Shown in pieces: positions 7,591-12,759 of a stretch of 20,077 bases of DNA. This DNA comes from a virus: IMG/VR virus record IMGVR_UViG_3300039188_000001, positions 1 to 20,077 of that record; one strand, written 5' to 3'. The translations under genes were made by a program, and so were the position numbers. Below the pieces are notes generated by a model that was not told where the DNA came from, made no database searches, and was given only the letters and a program-made list of their open reading frames with translations. The first letter of the stretch is position 1; each line of letters opens with the position of its first letter.

Positions 7591-7998
7591 ATGGATCTGG
7601 ATATTGCTTCGTTTCGTGCATCATTTCCCGCGCTTGGGCGTGACGATCTCTATCCAGACGCCATGCTGAACGGGAAGATGTTTATCGCCAAATGCTACAT
7701 TGAAGATAATCAGCTCACGTTTACCGATGAATGCCGGCAGTACGCCTACCAGCTGATGGTGGCGCACTTGCTGTCGATTGCAGCGCTAGTTGCATCAGGT
7801 CAACCCGGGCGGCTGGTAACGTCCGCAGCAGAAGGCCCGGTTAACGTGTCCTTTGCTGAGCCACCCAATCGAAGCAACTTTTCGTTCTGGCTTGCGACCA
7901 CACCCTACGGCAACGAGATTTCAGCCCTGCTATCCATCAACTCAATTGGCGACTACTACGGCAGCACAAACGCCCTTCAAGCATACCGGAGGTTCTGA
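7591..7998 (+). CDS. DUF4054 head-tail connector (adaptor) protein
   Basis: This 135-residue protein has the DUF4054 layout: an N-terminal FRASFPAL segment, a helical core (ECRQYAYQLMVAHLLSI), then GRLVTSAAEGPVNVSFAEPP and the C-terminal WLATTPYGNEISALL with a Tyr/Gly-rich end. DUF4054 proteins occupy the adaptor position beneath the portal, comparable to gp6/gp15-type connectors. Three bases separate it from the previous stop, and the next gene starts on the base after its stop, indicating translational coupling in a head-completion cluster. Confidence 0.87.
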   Translation: MDLDIASFRASFPALGRDDLYPDAMLNGKMFIAKCYIEDNQLTFTDECRQYAYQLMVAHLLSIAALVASGQPGRLVTSAAEGPVNVSFAEPPNRSNFSFWLATTPYGNEISALLSINSIGDYYGSTNALQAYRRF

Positions 7999-8547
7999 GT
8001 GGCCAAGGTACGGATTGACGCAAGCAACGTGCGCGGCCTTGCAGATAAGCTAAAGGCCGCAACAGAGAAGCTCCAGGTGGGCTGGTTCGAGGGCGCCAAG
8101 TACAATGACAATACGCCGGTTGCAGGTGTTGCGGCTCTGAACGAATTTGGCTCAAAGACCGCGCCGGCCAGGCCTTTCTTCCGTCCAGCGATTGCCGATA
8201 ATCAAGGCAAGTGGGCAGAAATTTACGCGGACAGAGCTAAGCAGTGGATCGGTGGCAGCGGTGATTACCCGGGCGTATTGACAACCGTTGGACTGGTTGC
8301 CGAAGCGGATGTAAAAGACGCGATCGTGAGCGGAGACCACCTGGCGCTGTCGCCTGTCACTCTGGCCCTGAGAAGGCTCAGGAACGACGGCGTTCCCATA
8401 GGCGGCAAAGTGGTGGGCATGGTTGCATCGGCTGTTGCACAGGGCAAGACGGGCGCGGGCGAGCTGGGCCAACCGTTTTCCAATAAAGACCCATTGCGGG
8501 AAACCGGCTACATGATTGCAACCCTAACGCACGAGGTTACATCGTGA
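7999..8547 (+). CDS. Neck / head-tail joining protein (HK97 gp10/Mu gpG-like)
   Basis: The protein has 182 residues and a GTG start immediately after the DUF4054 TGA. The stretch VAGVAALNEFGSKTAPARPFFRPAIADNQGKW (about residues 34-65), with its NEFG and PARPFFRPA motifs, is the hallmark of gp10-like and Mu gpG-like virion morphogenesis proteins that join tail to head. The C-terminal half carries SPVTLALRRLRNDG and ends in LRETGYMIATLTHEV, also seen in that group (LxxTGxM near the end). The order DUF4054, gp10-like, collar, terminator is standard for neck clusters. It may act as tail completion rather than a stopper; that distinction cannot be made here. Confidence 0.82.
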   Translation: MAKVRIDASNVRGLADKLKAATEKLQVGWFEGAKYNDNTPVAGVAALNEFGSKTAPARPFFRPAIADNQGKWAEIYADRAKQWIGGSGDYPGVLTTVGLVAEADVKDAIVSGDHLALSPVTLALRRLRNDGVPIGGKVVGMVASAVAQGKTGAGELGQPFSNKDPLRETGYMIATLTHEVTS

Positions 8548-8924
8548 GCAACTTTGGATTCAACTTGCTATCGGTTACTCAGTCAGTGATTGGCCAGCAG
8601 GTGTACCAATACATCGAATGGCTTGGCGCGGTGACCAACGACCAGGGTTATAACGTTGACTCATTTTCGGACCCTGTTGAACGGAAGGCTGGCATTTACC
8701 CGATGAATCGAGAGTCAATCCAGCGCAACGGACTGGACTTCGATAAACAGTACATCCAGATTTACGACACCGAGCTGGTGCGATTGCTGTCAAGTGGTAG
8801 CAACGCTGACCGGCTAGTGTTCAATGGCTACTTGTGGCGGGCGCTACCAACGGCAAACGACTGGCAGCCCTCAGGTGGCTGGAACCAAGTAATGGCCGTG
8901 AAGCTGGAGCCTTACAATGCTTGA
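8544..8924 (+). CDS. Collar/neck protein
   Basis: This 126-residue protein starts with a GTG overlapping the previous stop (GTGA). The pattern YIEWLGAVTNDQGYNVDSFSDPV, then YPMNRESIQRNGLDFDKQYIQIY and a C-terminal segment with FNGYLWRALPTANDWQPSGGWNQV, resembles small proteins annotated as collar or head-tail connector in phages with DUF3383 sheaths. It is compact, probably all-beta, with no signal or membrane segment. Its position between the gp10-like and terminator-like genes supports a neck role. The family resemblance is from memory and the precise ring it forms is unknown. Confidence 0.7.
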   Translation: MSNFGFNLLSVTQSVIGQQVYQYIEWLGAVTNDQGYNVDSFSDPVERKAGIYPMNRESIQRNGLDFDKQYIQIYDTELVRLLSSGSNADRLVFNGYLWRALPTANDWQPSGGWNQVMAVKLEPYNA

Positions 8925-9444
8925 TGGTCAGATCGTTGCAGCGCTGATCTCGGAGATCAAAACACAGATTGGCATCTACGGTATTGCATCGGCTGACCTG
9001 ATCGTATCAAGAAGCAATCAGCCCACAGCTCAAAACGCCAGGCGGGCCCGGTACCAGGTGTTCATCACGCCGGTATCGAATACTCAGATAGGATATGTGC
9101 TGCGCTACGTTGATGCAGCCCTGAAGATAAACCACGTTAAACAGAAGAGCTATCAGATAAGCGCATTGGCGGACTTCGACCCGACAGACGCGGCGAGCCT
9201 ACCCGCGCACGATCTTGTGCAGGTTGTTAACGACATGATCCAGCAACCGGACAGCGTGCGAACTCTCAAGGGCAAGGGCGTTGACGTGCAAGAATGCGGC
9301 AACGTTCGACCCTCGTTTGAAGTCAATGAAGGCGATAATTGGGAGTCTCAGCCGAGCTTTGATATTGTTGTCAGCTACAATACCGAGTACACAAAACCGA
9401 TCCCGTTTGTCACCGATGTTGCGGGGCAGTCATATCGGGTATAA
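8917..9444 (+). CDS. Tail/neck terminator-like protein (LIC_12616-like)
   Basis: This 175-residue protein starts with an ATG that overlaps the collar gene by 8 bases. Features include an N-terminal helix (QIVAALISEIKTQIGI), a strand-rich middle (RYQVFITPVS) and a C-terminal FEVNEGDNWESQPSFDIVVSYN, the pattern of proteins placed just before DUF3383 sheath genes and labelled LIC_12616-like or neck terminator. A gp12/gpU-type terminator caps the completed tube and provides the tail interface to the neck. The role is inferred from pattern and gene order. Its stop codon lies within the candidate -10 box that precedes the sheath gene. Confidence 0.72.
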   Translation: MLDGQIVAALISEIKTQIGIYGIASADLIVSRSNQPTAQNARRARYQVFITPVSNTQIGYVLRYVDAALKINHVKQKSYQISALADFDPTDAASLPAHDLVQVVNDMIQQPDSVRTLKGKGVDVQECGNVRPSFEVNEGDNWESQPSFDIVVSYNTEYTKPIPFVTDVAGQSYRV

Positions 9445-9445
9445 T
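9440..9445 (+). promoter_or_regulatory. Candidate -10 box (TATAAT) upstream of the tail sheath gene
   Basis: A perfect TATAAT overlaps the stop of the terminator-like gene, 34 bases before the sheath ATG. A weak TTGCGG lies 15 bases upstream. CGGG and CCCG flank the box as a short inverted repeat, which could act as an operator or simply be chance. Confidence 0.3.
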
Positions 9446-9478
9446 TGCCCGGTACAACCCCAAATTTGAGGAATAATT

Positions 9479-10975
9479 ATGCCAATTTCATCCAATCGCT
9501 ACGTCGACATTACGTCTGGCGTCGGCGGTGCAGCAGCGGTAGACACTCGTGAGTTAAAGCTCCGGCTTTATACCACCAACGAACTGGTGCCCACCGGCGG
9601 TATCGTAAACTTTCGCAACGCAAACGCTGTGCTGGATTACTTTGGCGATAGCGCGGGCGAAGAGTACAAACAGGCCCTGTACTACTTTGGCTTTGTGTCC
9701 AAGGTGATCACCCAACCCCAAAACATCCAGTTTGCACGATGGGCAGATAGCGACACCAGCGCTCAGATTTTCGGGTCTAAAGTTGCTGCACTTGATACCC
9801 TAAAGACATACACCACCGCAGCGCTTGCCGTTATTATCGGCGGCGTTAGCACAGCTGTGCCGGCACTGGACTTTAGTGCCGCAGCTTCTTACGCGGCTGT
9901 TGCAACGATTATTCAGACCGCGATGACAACCGCAGCCGGGCCACTGGCATCAGCGACTGTTTCTTACAACGCCAGCCGCACAGCGTTTGAGTTCGACAGC
10001 AACATTGCGGCAGACGGTACGCTGGACATTACCTCCGGCACCGCTGGCCTGTTGGCTGATCTCGGATGGGGTAGCCAGGCTATCATCAGCGACGGCGCGA
10101 CAGAACAGAGCGTCACAGATGTTGTGTCCGGCTCCACTCAGGTCAACAACAACTACGGCTCGTTCTCGTTTATCGACGAGCTGACCCAGGTGCAAGTCGA
10201 AGAAGCCGCGAACTGGAACAACTCTCGGAACGTCGAGTTTCAATTCCATCAGCGCGTTGGCAGTGAGAATGCTCAGGCCTACTTTGACGCGCTTAAGGGT
10301 TTCGCCGGCACCGGCGTCACTCTGTACGATTCCGCGAACGGTGATCACCCGTGGCTGCTACCCTGCGCAATCCTTGCCAGCCAGCAATGGGCCAAGCCTG
10401 CCGCCAGCGCGAACTACAACTATCAGCGCGATGGCCGGCTAGTCCCGACCGTCAGCACTGACGCCTTGGCAGACACGTACGACGCTATCCGCGTGAACTA
10501 CTACGGCGTTACGCAAGAAGCCGGCACGCTGCTTGACTTCTACCAGCGCGGCCAGTTGATGGGCGGCCAGAATGCACCGACTGCGATGGGTGTGTATGCC
10601 AACGAGCAGTGGTTCAAGGCTGACATTAAAGCCTCGTTCCTGAACATGTTTCTGGCGTTCAACCAGGTTCCGGCAGACGAAACCGGCCAAGCTATCGGCT
10701 ACAGCTACATTGATGCCGCCATTGCCCGGGGCAAATTTAACGGCGTGATTGCAACCGGCAAACAGCTGACCACCACGCAGATCGGCTTTATCACGCAGAT
10801 CACGGCAGACGATAACGCATGGCGCGATGTGTCCAGCAAAGGCTGGTGGCGCGTCGTTACTATTGCTCAAGAAACCGACACAGGCGGCGTAACCACGTAT
10901 TACTTGGATTACACTCTTGTCTACGCCAAGCGCGATTCTGTTGATCGTGTTCAGGGCCGTCACGTACTCATCTAA
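9479..10975 (+). CDS. Contractile tail sheath protein (DUF3383)
   Basis: This 498-residue protein has DUF3383 features: an N-terminal ISSNRYVDITSGVGGAAAV, an early NANAVLDYFG segment with EYKQALYYFGF, and a C-terminal domain with LLDFYQRGQLMGG, NEQWFKADIKASFLNMFLAF and GWWRVVTIAQETDTGG. Sheath proteins polymerise around the tail tube and contract to drive injection, so this gene is the main evidence for myovirus morphology. The middle (about residues 105-230) is an Ala/Thr/Ser-rich insertion-like domain probably exposed on the sheath surface. A GAGGA SD sequence sits at 9468-9472. The tail tube gene follows after 12 bases. Confidence 0.9.
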   Translation: MPISSNRYVDITSGVGGAAAVDTRELKLRLYTTNELVPTGGIVNFRNANAVLDYFGDSAGEEYKQALYYFGFVSKVITQPQNIQFARWADSDTSAQIFGSKVAALDTLKTYTTAALAVIIGGVSTAVPALDFSAAASYAAVATIIQTAMTTAAGPLASATVSYNASRTAFEFDSNIAADGTLDITSGTAGLLADLGWGSQAIISDGATEQSVTDVVSGSTQVNNNYGSFSFIDELTQVQVEEAANWNNSRNVEFQFHQRVGSENAQAYFDALKGFAGTGVTLYDSANGDHPWLLPCAILASQQWAKPAASANYNYQRDGRLVPTVSTDALADTYDAIRVNYYGVTQEAGTLLDFYQRGQLMGGQNAPTAMGVYANEQWFKADIKASFLNMFLAFNQVPADETGQAIGYSYIDAAIARGKFNGVIATGKQLTTTQIGFITQITADDNAWRDVSSKGWWRVVTIAQETDTGGVTTYYLDYTLVYAKRDSVDRVQGRHVLI

Positions 10976-10987
10976 AGGGGCATAGCT

Positions 10988-11458
10988 ATGACTGATATTT
11001 CGCACCTGGGGACGGTCGTCACTATCTCCGCTAGCAATACCACCGCCAACGCGCCGATCCCTTTGACCGCGTTCCCGAAAGACACGGACCCGGTGAGCAT
11101 CCCGAACGTGACCTTGGGTGCCATGGAGATTGGCACGAACGGCGATCCCATTACCTGGTCAATGGCCACGCCGAAAGAGCTGACGCTGGCCATCATCCCG
11201 AACACGCCTGACCATGTGTTCATGCAGCAGCTGGTTCAGCTCAACACTCCGGAGAAGGGCAAGCGCTCGAACAACGACCGCATCACCCTGACACGCGTTA
11301 TGCCCAACGGCGGAATTCTGCTGTGTGAAGATGGCAAATTGGTAGAGGGTTCACCCGCTGTCAGCCAGTCTTCTAGCGGTAGAATCAATACCGTTACCTA
11401 TCGGTTTATGTTCGGCAAGATGAGCGAGACGCCGCCGGTGATTGAGCTGGCTCAGTAG
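10988..11458 (+). CDS. Tail tube protein
   Basis: This 156-residue beta-rich protein lies immediately after the sheath gene, the usual place for the tube subunit, and has a strong AAAGGGG SD sequence at 10973-10979. Segments such as VTLGAMEIGTNGDPITW, ELTLAIIPNTPDHVFMQQLV and the closing YRFMFGKMSETPP match small tail proteins found after DUF3383 sheaths. The tube is the inner channel through which DNA passes. It ends one step before a strong terminator, consistent with a sheath-tube unit expressed at high level. The role is supported mainly by position and size. Confidence 0.8.
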   Translation: MTDISHLGTVVTISASNTTANAPIPLTAFPKDTDPVSIPNVTLGAMEIGTNGDPITWSMATPKELTLAIIPNTPDHVFMQQLVQLNTPEKGKRSNNDRITLTRVMPNGGILLCEDGKLVEGSPAVSQSSSGRINTVTYRFMFGKMSETPPVIELAQ

Positions 11459-11475
11459 CGTTTAGTGTGGTGAGC

Positions 11476-11503
11476 AGCCCTTCTTTCGAGAGGGGCTTTT
11501 TTT
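11476..11503 (+). terminator. Rho-independent terminator after the tail tube gene
   Basis: AGCCCTTCT and AGAGGGGCT form a 9-bp stem (one T-G wobble) closed by the very stable TTCG tetraloop and followed by a run of seven T. It lies 18 bases after the tube stop, so it should end or attenuate the head/sheath/tube transcript and set the chaperone and baseplate genes in a separate or reduced unit. Confidence 0.92.
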
Positions 11504-11684
11504 GCTTAAAGGTGTTGCAATGATGCCAGTATGCAGCTTATTGGCTACAAAACGCGATGTGAAGAAATGGCCAGTCGTGGCCGGCAGTCGAGCTTGATTT
11601 TCACTTTGAAGACGGCGACCGGCCAACTTGTTGCGGTGAGTATCTGGACTAGGCTCCGGCAGCACTGGAACAGGAGCAACAATT
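11504..11684 (+). other. Gap with no convincing gene; possible decayed small ORF
   Basis: No frame here gives a convincing gene. A paired ATG at 11520-11525 opens a 25-codon frame ending in TGA near 11597. A second frame starts at 11531 and runs on into the secreted-protein gene as an apparent shadow. A third frame, without a start, gives VELDFHFEDGDRPTCCGEYL before a TAG near 11650, which reads like real protein. This could be a remnant of a small gene broken by a frameshift. No clear promoter for the next gene is seen. Confidence 0.35.
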
Positions 11685-11999
11685 ATGAAAATACTAACAG
11701 CAGCAATCCTGACCCTTACCCTGGCAACCACTGCCCAAGCAGAGATCACACGCGAGGAAATGCTCGAACGATGCAGGCAAGTCAGCAACCTAGCATCGGC
11801 AATCATGGAAGAGCGCCAGAGCGGCGTGACCATGCAAGTAATGATGGAGCGACTGAAAGGCAGCGAGTTTTCTATGTCGCTGGTAATGGCCGCATATAAA
11901 CAGCGTCAGAATATGACTGAAGAACATCAGCAAAAGTCTGTCAATGAATTTGCGAGCCAAGTTTATTTAAAGTGCGCCAAGGAATGGGAATCCCTATAG
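11685..11999 (+). CDS. Small secreted (periplasmic) protein of unknown function
   Basis: The protein has 104 residues from an ATG preceded by AGGAG (11672-11676). The N-terminus is a textbook signal peptide: Lys2, a hydrophobic core (ILTAAILTLTLATT) and a TAQA cleavage site, giving a mature protein of about 85 residues starting at Glu20. The mature part is helical, with CRQVSNLASAIMEERQSGV (30-48) followed by a Met-rich segment, and has two cysteines (30 and 97) that could form a periplasmic disulfide. Similar small Cys/Met-rich exported proteins with an IMxxRQxG pattern occur in proteobacterial phages, without a known function as far as I recall. It sits alone between the tube terminator and the chaperone gene and is not an obvious virion part. 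Roles in lysis control or superinfection exclusion are possible but not shown. Confidence 0.85.
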   Translation: MKILTAAILTLTLATTAQAEITREEMLERCRQVSNLASAIMEERQSGVTMQVMMERLKGSEFSMSLVMAAYKQRQNMTEEHQQKSVNEFASQVYLKCAKEWESL

Positions 12000-12005
12000 C
12001 CGTGC

Positions 12006-12011
12006 TACAAT
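12006..12011 (+). promoter_or_regulatory. Candidate -10 box (TACAAT) upstream of the chaperone gene
   Basis: TACAAT (5 of 6) lies just after the secreted-protein stop and 88 bases before the chaperone start, giving a leader of roughly 80 bases. No recognisable -35 is present. It resembles the other TATAAT-like boxes in this window's gaps. Confidence 0.25.
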
Positions 12012-12098
12012 AATCCGTCAAGGTTGCCACGTGCATTAAACGGGTACGCACCACCCGGCCTTGGCTCTAACGGTGCAAAACGGTGCAGGAGTTTATTG

Positions 12099-12635
12099 AT
12101 GGCATTGATCAAACCCAAGGAAGTCACGCTGAGATCAGACGTTGGCGATCCTGTTGAGAAGACATTCCAGATTGGCCGCTACCCGGCGACCCAGGCTATC
12201 GAGATGATCACCCGTGGCGCGGCTCTGTTGCGCGATGCAGTGAAGGGCAACCCCGCAAGCTCTGAGCAGTACTCGAAGTCGTTCCAGAAGCTAGGCAACG
12301 ACATGTGCAAGTTCGTTGAGGCTCAGATGCCAAACGGTGAGTTTACGCCACTCGGCAGCGATCACATGATCAACGCGCACATCCCAGACGGCGATATGTT
12401 CCTGATGTTGATGCGTGAGGTACATGATCATAACTCAAATTTTATGAACACCGGGCGTCTCTTCAAAACGTCCCGGTCATTGCTGGATCAGGCAAAAGCA
12501 CAGATTACGCAAACATTGAGCCAGTTCTCGGGTTCATCATCTCCGAGCGCCAAGCCACGCTCTCAGACCTCCGCAAAGTCTACGACTACGAAGACGCGCT
12601 CGACCTCTACGAAGCGGCAATCGTCCCCAAAATGA
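12099..12635 (+). CDS. Tail assembly chaperone, short (zero-frame) form
   Basis: The protein has 178 residues from ATG 12099, chosen because AGGAG at 12087-12091 is correctly spaced; an upstream TTG at 12024 has no SD sequence. The N-terminal ~115 residues look like an ordinary globular protein (VEKTFQIGRYPATQAIEMIT, MPNGEFTPLGSDHMINAHIP). The position between the tail tube and tape measure is that of the G-type tail chaperone, which coats the tape measure during tail assembly. The last ~35 residues are an extreme Ser/Thr/Lys-rich tail (STTTKTRSTSTKRQSSPK) and overlap a well-formed coding sequence in the -1 frame. That tail is therefore probably an overprinted by-product rather than a conserved domain. 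Confidence 0.8.
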   Translation: MALIKPKEVTLRSDVGDPVEKTFQIGRYPATQAIEMITRGAALLRDAVKGNPASSEQYSKSFQKLGNDMCKFVEAQMPNGEFTPLGSDHMINAHIPDGDMFLMLMREVHDHNSNFMNTGRLFKTSRSLLDQAKAQITQTLSQFSGSSSPSAKPRSQTSAKSTTTKTRSTSTKRQSSPK

Positions 12636-12688
12636 ACGAGTATCACGCGCATAAGGAGGCGCAGGACAAATCAAGACAGGGACGGTAA
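12099..12688 (+). CDS. Tail assembly chaperone, long form by -1 ribosomal frameshift
   Basis: The -1 frame is open from 12434 to the TAA at 12686-12688 and encodes PVLGFIISERQATLSDLRKV, a DYEDALDLYEA segment and a charged end (NEYHAHKEAQDKS). This resembles the T-type C-terminal domain of phage tail chaperones (ATLSxL followed by a YEDALDLYE-type helix). It has strong third-position G+C preference. Before codon 12632 the frame contains no ATG, GTG, TTG or CTG codon, so it cannot start by itself and must be reached from the upstream gene. Slipping at AAATTTT (12437-12443) gives 115 zero-frame plus 81 shifted residues, 196 in total, the same total length wherever in the overlap the slip happens. 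The lambda gpG/gpGT pair is the model. A sequencing indel is the alternative, but then the zero-frame tail would need another explanation. Confidence 0.75.
12437..12443 (+). promoter_or_regulatory. Candidate -1 slippery site A AAT TTT
   Basis: In the zero frame the codons read TCA AAT TTT, so the heptamer obeys the X XXY YYZ rule exactly. It lies four bases after the last -1 frame stop (TAA, 12431-12433), that is at the first position where a -1 slip can be productive. No clear downstream pseudoknot was identified by eye. Confidence 0.55.
12626..12632 (+). promoter_or_regulatory. Second -1 slippery heptamer C CCA AAA directly before the stop
   Basis: Zero-frame codons TCC CCA AAA are followed immediately by TGA (12633-12635), forming a canonical X XXY YYZ heptamer abutting the stop. 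Slipping here would add only 18 residues (MNEYHAHKEAQDKSRQGR) and skip the conserved -1 frame core, so it is a weaker candidate for the main event. Confidence 0.35.
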
Positions 12689-12701
12689 CACGTCCCTTTT
12701 T
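12678..12701 (+). terminator. Rho-independent terminator after the tail chaperone
   Basis: AGGGACG and CGTCCCT form a perfect 7-bp stem with loop GTAACA, followed by TTTT (five T counting the stem base). The stop codon of the frameshifted chaperone lies inside the loop, so ribosomes finishing the long form would cover the hairpin, while those ending at 12635 would not. Confidence 0.85.
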
Positions 12702-12727
12702 CATTTCAGCCCGCAACCACGTATAAT
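12698..12727 (+). promoter_or_regulatory. Candidate promoter for the tape measure / baseplate genes
   Basis: A perfect TATAAT at 12722-12727 is preceded at 18 bases by TTTTCA (4 of 6 to TTGACA), directly downstream of the chaperone terminator. A terminator followed at once by a promoter suggests a new transcription unit for tape measure and baseplate. Confidence 0.4.
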
Positions 12728-12759
12728 TCAGCAACACCCACCAGCGCGGACGGGACACC

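Noticed and set aside
11531-11899. 122-codon + strand frame overlapping the secreted-protein gene
   Set aside because: Most of it overlaps the well-supported signal-peptide gene and its C-terminal part reads as low-complexity shadow (Asn/Pro/Ser/Arg). It lacks an SD sequence. Only its first 40 codons fall in the unexplained gap discussed separately.
12069-12088. Two close copies of ACGGTGCA just before the chaperone SD sequence
   Set aside because: Only two short copies, no dyad symmetry and no third copy in another gap; not enough to call an operator.
12024-12098. Upstream TTG extension of the tail chaperone (25 extra residues)
   Set aside because: No SD sequence for the TTG, whereas ATG 12099 has AGGAG at proper distance; the extension also covers the leader hairpin.
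12482-12502. AGSGKST in the -1 frame of the chaperone, resembling a Walker A motif
   Set aside because: No Walker B or ATPase context, and the segment is a short joint before the chaperone domain; most likely chance.
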